Source: Cellvibrionaceae bacterium (GTDB lineage: Bacteria; Pseudomonadota; Gammaproteobacteria; Pseudomonadales; Cellvibrionaceae). From it: 47,134 bases of DNA. The notes under the pieces were generated by a model. It was not told where the DNA came from. It saw only the letters and a program-made list of their open reading frames with translations, and made no database searches. Location of the stretch: contig PANW01000033.1 of the NCBI GenBank assembly GCA_002707785.1, positions 133,022-180,155 on the forward strand, written 5' to 3'. The position numbers and the translations under genes were made by a program. Shown piece after piece: positions 33,943 through 42,823 of this stretch (within the stretch, counting starts at the first letter, position 1; each line of letters begins with the position of its first letter).

Positions 33943-34926
33943 ATGATTGATTTACCTCCTAAGTTGGATTTAGCGCAGATACCGACACCATTGCAGCTCC
34001 TGAATCGCGTTTCTAAAGAGTTAGGCGTCAATATTTGGGTGAAAAGAGATGATCTTACAGGGAGTGTGCTAAGCGGTAATAAGGTCAGGAAATTGGAGTT
34101 TTCCCTTGCGCAAGCTCTACGAGAGGGATGTGATCACATTATTACATGCGGAGGGCTGCAGTCGAATCACTGTCGTGCGACGGCTCTGTTGGGAGCTCAG
34201 TTAGGCTTGTCCGTAACTTTGGTGCTGCGGGGGCATGCAGAGGAGGTGGCGGACGGTAACTTTCTTTTAGACCGGCTCTCTGGAGCGACGATAAAGACCT
34301 TCGCTCCTCGCGATTACACTCAAAACCTCACCTCTATTCTAGAGGCTGAAGCCAATGCAGTGTCCGAGCAGGGTGGAAAAGCATTTGTAATACCTACCGG
34401 CGCAAGTGATGGCGTTGGGATATGGGGTTATGTGGCAGCGGCGAAGGAGATGCAGGAAGATTTCAATCGTCACCGTATTCTGCCCAGTCATGTAGTGATG
34501 GCCACCGGTTCTGGGGGAACACAGGCGGGATTGTCCTTAGGCGCTCATCTGCTCGGCTGGGAAACACAGATTTTGGGGATGGCCGTCTGCGACGATGAAA
34601 ACTATTTTTTGCGCAAAGTGCGCGAAGACATTGATGAGTGCACACAGCGTTATGGTTTAACGACCAACTCTGAGGATGTTTCGGTAAGTGTCAACGACCG
34701 CTATGTCGGGCCAGGCTACGCTCAAGCTGATGATGAGGTGTTTGAGATGATAGCCAAGTTGGCGAGTACCGAAGGGATAGTGTTGGATCCTGTTTATACG
34801 GGAAAGGCGTTTTATGGTCTGGTTTCCGAGATAAAATCTGGTCGCTTAACTGGCGTTAGAGACGTAGTTTTCGTCCATACTGGCGGTGTATTTGGGAACT
34901 TTCCGTTCAAGCAGCGATTTGCTTGA
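33943..34926 (+). CDS. D-cysteine desulfhydrase / ACC deaminase family enzyme
   Basis: This PLP enzyme belongs to the fold-type II group that includes D-cysteine desulfhydrase (D-cysteine to pyruvate, ammonia and hydrogen sulfide) and ACC deaminase. The PLP lysine is in LSGNKVRKLEFSL, and the IPTPLQLLNRVS, KRDDLTG, CGGLQSNHCRATA, PTGASDGVGIWGYVAA and TGSGGTQAG blocks fit. At 327 residues it resembles DcyD. True ACC deaminase cannot be excluded without the substrate-site residues. A sulfur role would match the cysB/cysH cluster five kilobases downstream. It appears to be monocistronic. Confidence 0.82.
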   Translation: MIDLPPKLDLAQIPTPLQLLNRVSKELGVNIWVKRDDLTGSVLSGNKVRKLEFSLAQALREGCDHIITCGGLQSNHCRATALLGAQLGLSVTLVLRGHAEEVADGNFLLDRLSGATIKTFAPRDYTQNLTSILEAEANAVSEQGGKAFVIPTGASDGVGIWGYVAAAKEMQEDFNRHRILPSHVVMATGSGGTQAGLSLGAHLLGWETQILGMAVCDDENYFLRKVREDIDECTQRYGLTTNSEDVSVSVNDRYVGPGYAQADDEVFEMIAKLASTEGIVLDPVYTGKAFYGLVSEIKSGRLTGVRDVVFVHTGGVFGNFPFKQRFA

Positions 34927-34968
34927 ATTTATCAGGATTGCGCTCTCGTTGTAGCGGGTCATAAAGGT

Positions 34969-35226
34969 TCAATCATTGTGATCTGCGCCACGGCGCTGCT
35001 TGCGGTATTCTTCGACAAATTCCAGTTTGCGCATGGCCAAATAGTGTATCCCCCAGCGAAGTGCGGATAATGTGCTCAGTAACAGCAAGGCGCCCACGTA
35101 GACCAGTGTTTCAGGTGATATCAGATAGATTTTAATCAGTAGCAGCGCCAGTAAGGGTAGGGCAATCGGGCGTGCAGTGAATAGTGCGATAATATCGTTC
35201 AGACTCTGCCAGTACTCGCGCTGCAT
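34969..35226 (-). CDS. Small two-helix membrane protein of unknown function
   Basis: I do not recognise this 85-residue protein. Two hydrophobic segments are evident: ARPIALPLLALLLIKIYLI (about residues 18-36) and TLVYVGALLLLSTLSALRW (about residues 40-58). The ends are charged, with a basic C-terminus (EYRKQRRGADHND). GGAGAGG stands before the ATG at a good distance, supporting translation. It converges on the desulfhydrase-like gene and diverges from the quinone reductase gene. No function is proposed. Confidence 0.65.
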   Translation of the reverse strand: MQREYWQSLNDIIALFTARPIALPLLALLLIKIYLISPETLVYVGALLLLSTLSALRWGIHYLAMRKLEFVEEYRKQRRGADHND

Positions 35227-35339
35227 GATACCTCTCCGGCGGCTTTTGTGGATGGATAAAGTTTACACCAGAGGAGGAGGACGAGCGCCTCCGAGAGTGG
35301 TTTCGAGCTAACAATTTCGCTATAGAAAGGAGTGGCGGT

Positions 35340-36332
35340 ATGCCGAAAAAAACAGTTTTGGGTTATCAGATAGAAACCCATGGCGGGCCCGAGGTTTTGC
35401 AGTTTGGTCCTATTGAATTGCCAGAATTAGGGCCAACCGACGTGTTGGTGAGTCATCGAGCTCTCGGCATCAATTTTATCGATATCTATTTTCGCGAAGG
35501 CCTTTATCCTATGGAGCTTCCCGGAGGGTTGGGGTTAGAGGCTGCTGGAGTTGTTGAGGCGGTCGGTAGCGAAGTTAGCTACGTAAGCGTGGGAGAGCGT
35601 GTCGCTTATTGTATGAGTCCCATAGGGGCCTATGCAGAGGCTCATGTTGTTCCTCAGCAATTGTTAATCCCGATTCCATCAGAGATCGATGATATTACTG
35701 CTGCAGCAATCACGTTAAAGGGTTTGACGGCGGCGTTTTTACTGACGGCGTTGCGGCCGCTAAGACGAGGAGACGCCATTGTTGTGCACGCAGCCGCCGG
35801 CGGTGTCGGGCAGCTGCTCTGTCAGTGGGCTAGGGATATGAATTTAATCGTCATTGGCGCGGTCGGGTCTGCTGATAAAGTGGCGCTCGCCACAGCGGCA
35901 GGCTGTGATCACGTAGTGGTCACTGAAGGCGATTGGGTGGCTCAGGTTAGGGAGCACTGCAAAGAGGGGGTGCAGATGGTGTTTGATTCAGTGGGCGCTG
36001 ATACTTTTGACTCCTCGCTCGCTTGTTTGGCGCGAAGGGGATGGTTTGTCTCTTATGGTAACTCCAGTGGCCCTGCGCCAGCAGTGTTGCCGCTTACGCT
36101 CATGCAAAAAGGCTCACTAGTGATGACTCGTCCAAGTTTGGCGGATTTCATCTCTGACCGAGAAGAAATGTTGTCGTTGGCCAGTGAATTGTTCGACCGA
36201 GTTATTTCTGGACGCTTACAGGTCAACGTGGGTTTGACATTGCCCCTATCGGAGGCCGCTAAGGCCCATCAAATGCTCAAAGAGAGAAAGACAACCGGTT
36301 CGACGGTGCTGACCGTTGAAGAGTCAACTTAA
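35340..36332 (+). CDS. NADPH:quinone oxidoreductase (Qor-type MDR enzyme)
   Basis: This zinc-free medium-chain dehydrogenase/reductase reduces quinones or other carbonyl acceptors with NADPH. It begins YQIETHGGPEVLQFGPIELPE, read in blocks, then GINFIDIYFREGLYP, LEAAGVVEAVGSEV, and the nucleotide motif VHAAAGGVGQLLCQWA. The FDSVGADTF and YGNSSGP segments fit quinone oxidoreductase 1 (QorA). There are no structural-zinc cysteines. It is 330 residues long, and AAAGGAG precedes the ATG. A 5'-nucleotidase gene follows after 39 bases, possibly in one transcript. Confidence 0.9.
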   Translation: MPKKTVLGYQIETHGGPEVLQFGPIELPELGPTDVLVSHRALGINFIDIYFREGLYPMELPGGLGLEAAGVVEAVGSEVSYVSVGERVAYCMSPIGAYAEAHVVPQQLLIPIPSEIDDITAAAITLKGLTAAFLLTALRPLRRGDAIVVHAAAGGVGQLLCQWARDMNLIVIGAVGSADKVALATAAGCDHVVVTEGDWVAQVREHCKEGVQMVFDSVGADTFDSSLACLARRGWFVSYGNSSGPAPAVLPLTLMQKGSLVMTRPSLADFISDREEMLSLASELFDRVISGRLQVNVGLTLPLSEAAKAHQMLKERKTTGSTVLTVEEST

Positions 36333-36371
36333 ACCCCGAACGTTCTAAACTCAGCTATAAAGGATGAAGCT

Positions 36372-37289
36372 ATGTCAGAGGATTCAGATCGCAAGCTTGT
36401 AATCGCCATATCGTCTCGGGCGCTGTTTGATTTGGGCGATAGCCATACGGTATTTGAGCAAAGCGGCCTAAAATCGTATTCGCAATATCAAATACAGCAC
36501 GAAAATGACGTGTTGCAGCCTGGGGACGCGTTTTTTGTCGTTGAGAAGTTGTTGCGCCTGAACGAACTGCTGGAAGGAAAGCCGAGGGTTGAGGTTATCC
36601 TGTTGTCTCGCAACAGCGCTGATACCGGATTGCGGGTGTTTAACTCTATCGAGCACTACGGTCTCAATATTTCGCGCGCAGCCTTCTGCGGCGGCGAGAG
36701 CCCTTATCGTTACGTCTCTGCGTTTGGTTGTCACTTGTTTTTGTCGACGGATGCCGAAGATGTAAGAAATGCCCTGTCGCACGGGGCCGCTGCGGCAACT
36801 CTAATTACCTCAAATGCTACGTCTGAGCACGGTGAGCAGCTGCGATTCGCGTTTGATGGGGATGCAGTGCTCTTCTCGGATGAGGCTGAGCGCGTATACA
36901 AGCAAGAGGGCTTGGAGGCGTTTACGGAGAAAGAGAAAGAGCGTGCCAAACAGCCACTTATGGGGGGGCCTTTCAAGGAGTTCCTGGCGGCCCTACAGGG
37001 CTTGCAGGCAGAATTTGGCGCTGAAGATATGCCTATTCGCACAGCACTAGTCACGGCTCGGTCGGCACCTGCGCACGAAAGAGTCATCAGAACGCTAAGG
37101 GCTTGGAATATCCGAATTGATGAATCGCTCTTTTTAGGCGGCCTTGATAAGGGAGAGTTCCTCAAGGCCTATGGCGCGGACGTCTTCTTTGATGATCAGA
37201 AAACCCATTGCGCTTCTGCCAGCGATCATGTGGCAACAGGGCATGTCCCGCACGGTGTTGCCAACGAGATTGAAGTTGATCCGTCCTAG
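36372..37289 (+). CDS. Cytosolic-type 5'-nucleotidase
   Basis: The protein matches the 5'-nucleotidase family related to eukaryotic NT5C1, which removes phosphate from nucleoside monophosphates. Blocks seen are IAISSRALFDL near the start, VEVILLSRNSADTGLRVFNSIEHYGL (read in two parts), AFCGGESPYRYVSAFGCHLFLS, and FAFDGDAVLFSDEAE with the DGDAVLFSDE phosphatase motif. Later FLGGLDKGEFLKAYGADVFFDDQ is the final HAD-like acidic motif. It has 305 residues. AAAGGA precedes the ATG. It may share a transcript with the quinone reductase gene. Confidence 0.88.
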   Translation: MSEDSDRKLVIAISSRALFDLGDSHTVFEQSGLKSYSQYQIQHENDVLQPGDAFFVVEKLLRLNELLEGKPRVEVILLSRNSADTGLRVFNSIEHYGLNISRAAFCGGESPYRYVSAFGCHLFLSTDAEDVRNALSHGAAAATLITSNATSEHGEQLRFAFDGDAVLFSDEAERVYKQEGLEAFTEKEKERAKQPLMGGPFKEFLAALQGLQAEFGAEDMPIRTALVTARSAPAHERVIRTLRAWNIRIDESLFLGGLDKGEFLKAYGADVFFDDQKTHCASASDHVATGHVPHGVANEIEVDPS

Positions 37290-37608
37290 TTGAAGGTGTT
37301 GATCGCTATTCTTAAGAGGAGGGTTGATAGATTGTTTTGCTCTACGTCCTAAACGGTGGCCGTAGACTGCTATCCTTAAGGGGTGCCACTGCATCGCCGT
37401 CGTTTTTGTTCGGTAGGTTTTTGCGTGTTGGTGCAAGGGGAGCCTTCTTGGTTTTCCATTTCAAGCTCGGTTATGCCGTTGAGCTGGTATTCACGCCGTT
37501 GCTGAAGATTGTGAATTCGAAAGTGGCCCTATACTCCGCTGTTGTTATTCTGGGATGCCTTGTTGGCGACTCTTGAGTTGTGACGTTGCTGGAAGAGGTG
37601 CAGGGATA
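37290..37608. other. Intergenic gap before the Usp gene
   Basis: These 319 bases have no protein I accept; an open frame at 37337-37576 is composed like random sequence. TATACT at 37530-37535 preceded by TTGTGA at 37509-37514 (15-base spacing) may be the promoter of the Usp gene. I see no repeat or RNA. Confidence 0.4.
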
Positions 37609-38136
37609 ATGATTCAAAAAATTGTCCTAGCGACAGATCTTGGTCCGTTCGCAGGCCATGCTATGGAACATGCCCTAGATATGGCGGTGAATCATCAGGC
37701 AAAAGTAACCGCGGTTCATGCGGTCGAGCCTCTCAGTAGTTTTGCGCACGCGATGGTTTCTACCTACCTCGAGTCAGACGACCCGAGCAATGATCTATCC
37801 GGTCCGGCAGGGTTATTGGCTTCGATTCGGGACCAGATGGAGCGTTCATTGGGGACCGAACGCAGCGATATCGATCCGGATTACAACTGCTTTGTGGATT
37901 TTGTTGTCGAGCAGGGGCGTCCAGCAGAGGTGATCCTCGCGCAGACTCAAAAGCTCGGCGCCGATCTGATCATAATGGGCAGCCATGGCCCAGAGGCGAT
38001 GGGGAATAATGTTCTAGGTTCTGTAACGACTCGTGTGCTGCAATTGTCTAAAGTGCCTGTCTACATGGTTCCCATGATCAGTCCGAGAAACTGGTTTCAA
38101 TTAGGCGCCGACGAAAGAGTTGGCCGGTCAGGCTAA
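37609..38136 (+). CDS. Universal stress protein, UspA family
   Basis: The 175-residue protein has the Usp fold: IVLATDLGPFAGHAMEHALDMA at the start (in blocks), VTAVHAVEPL, and the ATP motif GSHGPEAMGNNVLGSVTTRVL, which fits the Gx2Gx9G(S/T) pattern. It is a single-domain, ATP-binding type. The frame opens upstream at 37555, but the ATG at 37609 is where the domain begins; AGAGG and AGGGA lie ahead of it. It converges on the TSUP gene. The function in this organism is unknown; Usp proteins are usually induced in stasis or stress. Confidence 0.9.
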   Translation: MIQKIVLATDLGPFAGHAMEHALDMAVNHQAKVTAVHAVEPLSSFAHAMVSTYLESDDPSNDLSGPAGLLASIRDQMERSLGTERSDIDPDYNCFVDFVVEQGRPAEVILAQTQKLGADLIIMGSHGPEAMGNNVLGSVTTRVLQLSKVPVYMVPMISPRNWFQLGADERVGRSG

Positions 38137-38152
38137 GAGGTCAGGCTCTGAT

Positions 38153-38926
38153 CTAAAAAATGGCGAACTTAACCCCCAGGATCATAAGAATACCAGCCAA
38201 AATGGGCTGTAAGACTTGGCTGGGTAGGTGGGCTCCTATTCGTGTTCCCAAACTGACGGCCGGTAGCGAGCCAATCAGCAAGCAACCCAGCAGTAAAAAA
38301 TCCACATTGCCAAGAAATATGAGGTGGCCTAGACCGGCGATGAGGGTCAGGGGCACGGCGTGCGCGATATCGGTACCCACTATATGCTGAGCTTTAAGTG
38401 TCGGATAGAGCACCAGCAGTATCGCTGTGCCAATGGCGCCGGCGCCCACTGAACTTAGTGTCACAAAGATTCCTAGGAATATCCCCATGAGGACGGTTAG
38501 CGCCCGAGTTTTTAGTGAAGATTTGACTGATTTGGGGGCGGACAGGGGTTTAATTCTGGATTTGAACAGCAGAACGGCTGAGGTCAGTATCAGCATGATG
38601 CCGAGACTGGTCGTCAGTATTTGCTCGTACCCCCCTGAGTTTGTGAATACTGTTTTTAACAGTAGTGCGGTAACAATGGCGGCTGGGAGGCTCCCAATCG
38701 CCATTCGACGAACCACGCTCCAGCGGATATTGCCTTTTTTCTGATGTGATACGACTCCACCTGCCTTAGTCACGGCGGCGTATAGCAAGTCGGTACCTAT
38801 GGCAACATTGTAGGGAAAGCCAAACAGAATGAGCAGTGGTGTCATCAGCGAGCCGCCGCCAACACCGGTAATGCCAACCGCTAAACCGACACCCGCTCCT
38901 GCGAAGATATAAAGTAAGATTTCCAT
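38153..38926 (-). CDS. TSUP (TauE/SafE) family sulfite/sulfonate exporter-like permease
   Basis: The 257-residue protein has about seven or eight hydrophobic helices. The family start GAGVGLAVGITGVGGGSLMTPLLILFGFP (in blocks) and the repeated half GIFLGIFVTLSSVGAGAIGTAILLVLYP are the two glycine-rich half motifs of TSUP proteins. Members export or import sulfite, sulfonates or other small anions. Divergent transcription from cysB supports a sulfur link, but the substrate cannot be read from the sequence. The stop codon is 17 bases from the Usp stop. Confidence 0.88.
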   Translation of the reverse strand: MEILLYIFAGAGVGLAVGITGVGGGSLMTPLLILFGFPYNVAIGTDLLYAAVTKAGGVVSHQKKGNIRWSVVRRMAIGSLPAAIVTALLLKTVFTNSGGYEQILTTSLGIMLILTSAVLLFKSRIKPLSAPKSVKSSLKTRALTVLMGIFLGIFVTLSSVGAGAIGTAILLVLYPTLKAQHIVGTDIAHAVPLTLIAGLGHLIFLGNVDFLLLGCLLIGSLPAVSLGTRIGAHLPSQVLQPILAGILMILGVKFAIF

Positions 38927-38956
38927 TAATATATAGACTATCGTTATGTATAAGTG

Positions 38957-38990
38957 GGTTGGCTATAAGATTTTGTTAAATTTGGTTGGC
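38957..38990. promoter_or_regulatory. Direct repeats in the cysB/TSUP shared promoter
   Basis: GGTTGGC occurs at 38957-38963 and again at 38984-38990, 27 bases apart, followed each time by an A/T-rich stretch. A TATTCT-GGAAA-AGAATA inverted repeat lies at 39010-39026. The whole gap is AT-rich, typical of a LysR-type control region. Confidence 0.45.
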
Positions 38991-39045
38991 AAATATACTG
39001 ATTTGTTACTATTCTGGAAAAGAATATTTTTTTATATTTTTATAA

Positions 39046-40053
<1,008 letters not shown>

Positions 40054-40132
40054 TTCTTAGAACTTAGAACTATTTAACGAACCTTTGTGAGCCTCATGCC
40101 TATACTTTAGTTATAGATGAGCGGAGGTTTCT

Positions 40133-40531
40133 ATGTTGTCTGTTACAGAACTTATCACAGTGGCTGTTTCAGGGGTTGCCGTTGTTGGCGCGTCTGTTGT
40201 AGGTACGGTTTATATGGCTACCGGAGATAATTCGACCCGTTCTGCGGGTGTTGTACAAGAGGGAGGTGCTCATAGGGATATCAGCGACGCGTTTTTTGCC
40301 TGTAGTGATCAGGTGGCGAAAGCCGTGCCTTACCGAGTGCGTAATCTCAGTGTAGATGATCGCTCCAGTCGGTACGATGCGGCTGCTAATAATCATGTGG
40401 TGTTTATGGATATGGAGGTGATAGAGCGCCCTGGCAGCTTCCATAGTAAACACAATTATCCAGCTAGGGTCACCTGCAGTGTCTCCGCGGCCAGTAATCA
40501 GGTGGTGGGTTTCAAAGTGCGTAGACTGTAG
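40133..40531 (+). CDS. Unknown protein with an N-terminal hydrophobic segment
   Basis: I do not recognise this 132-residue protein. Residues about 5-30 (ITVAVSGVAVVGASVVGTVYMATG) could be a signal or single membrane helix. The rest looks soluble and beta-rich, with two cysteines (FFACSD and VTCSV) that could form a disulfide, so it may sit in the periplasm. GGAGG precedes the ATG at a normal distance. It follows cysB after 79 bases and ends shortly before a bidirectional terminator. Any sulfur role would be guilt by association only. Confidence 0.65.
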   Translation: MLSVTELITVAVSGVAVVGASVVGTVYMATGDNSTRSAGVVQEGGAHRDISDAFFACSDQVAKAVPYRVRNLSVDDRSSRYDAAANNHVVFMDMEVIERPGSFHSKHNYPARVTCSVSAASNQVVGFKVRRL

Positions 40532-40579
40532 ATGAGGTGAAATTGAGAGGGAATAGGGATATGTATAGCAGGGACGAAC

Positions 40580-40606
40580 AAAAAAGGAGGCTAAGCCTCC
40601 TTTTTT
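40580..40606. terminator. Bidirectional intrinsic terminator between the unknown gene and the CGKC protein gene
   Basis: AAAAAAGGAGGC at 40580-40591 and GCCTCCTTTTTT at 40595-40606 are perfect 12-base inverted repeats with a three-base loop; A and T runs serve both convergent transcripts. Confidence 0.93.
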
Positions 40607-40630
40607 GTGTCTTTAGTTTGCTTAGATCTT

Positions 40631-40966
40631 CTAGATAAAGTCGAGATCTGGGTTGTCGTTCATGATCTCCTTCAGTTCCTCTTTCTCAGAGGTCTTTTGG
40701 TCTAGCACTTCTTTAACAAACTTGAAGTATACGGTGTAGATCTTAGCCTCTTTACCGTCTTCCTCAACCACGAAGAAGGGGGCCCGGTTAACCTTGTGTT
40801 CCGCTGCAATCAGCATTCCTGGGCTCTGCGCGTCTCTTTCGTCAGCGACAAGTACCTCGTCGATATGCTTCATTTGATCATTGCTTTCCAGCTTGTTGAG
40901 CACGTCGCCGCATTTGCCGCAGGGAGAGCCGTCGGCGAGAATTTTTTTAACGAGTGTAATTTTCAC
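40631..40966 (-). CDS. Glutaredoxin/thioredoxin-like CxxC protein downstream of cysH
   Basis: The 111-residue protein begins with a beta strand (KITLVKKIL) followed by a CGKC motif (Cys16-Gly-Lys-Cys19), the redox centre position of thioredoxin-fold proteins, then DEVLVADERD, NRAPFFVVEE (the cis-proline segment) and a charged C-terminal tail. It is likely a disulfide reductase. It lies 21 bases after cysH on the same strand and begins with GTG preceded by AGGAAA. This makes it a candidate electron donor for CysH, though thioredoxin is the usual one. Confidence 0.78.
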   Translation of the reverse strand: MKITLVKKILADGSPCGKCGDVLNKLESNDQMKHIDEVLVADERDAQSPGMLIAAEHKVNRAPFFVVEEDGKEAKIYTVYFKFVKEVLDQKTSEKEELKEIMNDNPDLDFI

Positions 40967-40987
40967 TGAGTTTTCCTTTCTGGGGCG

Positions 40988-41713
40988 CTATTTATTGATG
41001 TTGCTGCCGTGTAGTCCGCATTCTTTCTTGGTTGCCTCTTCCCACCACCAACGGCCCTCGCGTTCATGTTGGCCGGGGCCGATGGGGCGAGTGCAAGGTT
41101 CGCAGCCAATGGATACAAAGCCAGTATCGTGGAGGTCATTATACGGGACTTGGTTGGCTCGAATATAGTCCCACACTTGCTGCGAGCTCCAATTGGCTAG
41201 TGGGTTGAATTTCGTCAAAGTATCATTTTCTCTGGCGAATACCTTGTCATCCTGTATGACCGGTATCTGTCCTCGTGTGCCGGGGCTTTGGTCCTTTCGC
41301 TGGCCTGTCACCCAGGCGTCTACTGTCAGAAGTTTCTTTCTAAGAGGAGCAATCTTGCGAACGCCACAGCATTCTTGGTGGTTGTCCTTGTAGAAGCTGA
41401 ATAAGCCTTTTTCGTGAACTAGCTCTCGAACGGCATCTCCATCGGGAGATACCACGTCAATATAGAGGTCGTAATGCTCGCGAACCTTTTCTATAAATTG
41501 ATAGGTTTGGGCGTGCAGCCGGCCTGTGTCGAGGCAGAATATCTCGACGTCGGGATCTATCTTGTGGGCCATGTCGACGAGGATCACATCTTCTGCACCG
41601 CTGAACGAAATGGCAATATTTCCAAACTGCTCAATGGCGTAGCGTAGAATTTCCTGAGGTGATTTGTCCTGTAGTGTTTTGTCCAAATCAACAACGTCTA
41701 GAAGCTGTGACAT
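40988..41713 (-). CDS. cysH: Assimilatory APS reductase CysH, [4Fe-4S] type
   Basis: CysH reduces adenylyl sulfate (APS) to sulfite in sulfate assimilation. It has the [13 protein letters not shown] phosphate-binding loop, and iron-sulfur ligands Cys115-Cys116 and Cys204/Cys207 (ECCGVRK and CEPC), which are absent from the PAPS reductases of enteric bacteria and mark the APS-specific form, as in Pseudomonas. The catalytic Cys232 is in ECGLHG near the C-terminus. It has 241 residues. It heads a two-gene minus-strand unit with the CGKC protein and lies opposite cysB. Confidence 0.94.
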   Translation of the reverse strand: MSQLLDVVDLDKTLQDKSPQEILRYAIEQFGNIAISFSGAEDVILVDMAHKIDPDVEIFCLDTGRLHAQTYQFIEKVREHYDLYIDVVSPDGDAVRELVHEKGLFSFYKDNHQECCGVRKIAPLRKKLLTVDAWVTGQRKDQSPGTRGQIPVIQDDKVFARENDTLTKFNPLANWSSQQVWDYIRANQVPYNDLHDTGFVSIGCEPCTRPIGPGQHEREGRWWWEEATKKECGLHGSNINK

Positions 41714-42151
41714 GTGATATTCCCAAGTTGTGGCTATACGGTTGTGGTAAGGCGGCGAAGCATACCAGAGCCACTAAGAACTTAAAAATAATCTGCGGTG
41801 ATAGCCATATAACCAAAAGCGTTGAGGTCTCGAATTTTGATCTCGCCGTGGAACAATGTGCAATATATGGTTGAAGTGCGGGAGTTTTCATCATTATGTA
41901 GTGTTTCCTAACCCAGAAGATACATTTTATGGCAGTGCTTGATGCTGGCAGGGTTACAGTTAGAGCGCTTTGTTAAAGTAATAGATTAGAAGTTTCACGT
42001 GAAAACTTATCTCCGTCTGGTGTTTGGTGGAAGCTTCCGAGGCTCTAGCAATTGCGTCGTTAGGGTGAAAAAGGTAGATTGCGTCCACGTAATTTTGTGG
42101 TCGGTTCAACGGTGGGCTGGCATTGGCTATATTTGAACGAGGGGGTGTCTT
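41714..42151. other. Intergenic gap between cysH and thrH
   Basis: These 438 bases separate divergent genes. They contain the parS-like palindrome at 41991-42006, listed separately. The stretch near 41781-41841 is AT-rich and may hold the cysH promoter and a CysB site, but I cannot assign exact positions. CCAC/GTGG (42081-42103 region) is a weak inverted repeat. No gene is visible. Confidence 0.4.
41991..42006. promoter_or_regulatory. parS-like palindrome
   Basis: AGTTTCACGTGAAAAC matches the parS consensus TGTTTCACGTGAAACA at 13 of 16 positions; the inner 12 bases TTTCACGTGAAA (41993-42004) are a perfect palindrome. The left half-site GTTTCAC is complete and the right half-site has one mismatch. 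Confidence 0.5.
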
Positions 42152-42769
42152 GTGGAGTTAGCGTGTTTGGATCTTGAAGGGGTATTAATTCCGGAAATCT
42201 GGATTAAATTTGCAGAAAAGACGGGTATTGAAAACCTTAAGGCAACGACTCGGGATATCCCGGATTACGATGAGTTGATGACCATGCGTCTGGGTGAGCT
42301 GGATCAGCATGGACTTGGCTTGAATGAGATCCAAGAGGTAATTTCGACCTTGTCGCCGCTTGATGGTGCTCAGGAGTTTGTTAACTGGTTGCGGGAGCGC
42401 TTTCAGGTCATTATTTTGTCGGATACTTTTTATGAGTTCGCGGGTCCGCTGATGAAGCAGTTGGGCTACCCCACACTGCTGTGCCACAAGCTGACAGTTG
42501 ATGGTAGCGGTAAAGTGACGGATTACAATATCCGACAGGCAAATCCAAAGCGGCAATCCATTGTTGCGCTTAAGTCTCTTTACTATCGCACGATTGCGGC
42601 TGGGGACTCTTACAATGACACTACCATGCTGGCCGAGGCGGATGCTGGGATCTTGTTTAAGGCGCCACAGAATGTGATTGAGGAATTTCCTCAGTATCCT
42701 GCTGTTCACACTTATGATGATCTCAAGCAAGAGTTTTTGAAGGCGAGTGTTCGGGATTTAACTCTCTAG
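42152..42769 (+). CDS. thrH: Phosphoserine phosphatase / homoserine phosphotransferase ThrH
   Basis: ThrH is a HAD-family enzyme that dephosphorylates phosphoserine and can pass the phosphate to homoserine. The first aspartate motif is CLDLEGVLIPE, unusual in having DLEG rather than DxDGT, which is characteristic of ThrH. Next come ILSDTFYEFAGPLMKQLG and the GDSYNDTTMLAEAD block with its paired acidic residues. It has 205 residues. The start is GTG, with a run of Gs before it. It converges on pabB. Confidence 0.92.
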   Translation: MELACLDLEGVLIPEIWIKFAEKTGIENLKATTRDIPDYDELMTMRLGELDQHGLGLNEIQEVISTLSPLDGAQEFVNWLRERFQVIILSDTFYEFAGPLMKQLGYPTLLCHKLTVDGSGKVTDYNIRQANPKRQSIVALKSLYYRTIAAGDSYNDTTMLAEADAGILFKAPQNVIEEFPQYPAVHTYDDLKQEFLKASVRDLTL

Positions 42770-42823
42770 ATTAGTTGCTCAGGTGTTTGGGTTTTGGAGC
42801 TCTCTCGCAGTTTGGCTGCAATG

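Noticed and set aside
34129..34138. TGTGATCACA palindrome
   Set aside because: It lies inside the coding sequence of the desulfhydrase-like gene and has no spacer like a CRP site, so chance is likely.
37337..37576. 79-codon frame before the Usp gene
   Set aside because: Composition is random-looking, and it overlaps the likely Usp promoter and runs into the frame upstream of it.
42185..42730. 181-codon antisense frame inside thrH
   Set aside because: Shadow frame with no recognisable protein features.
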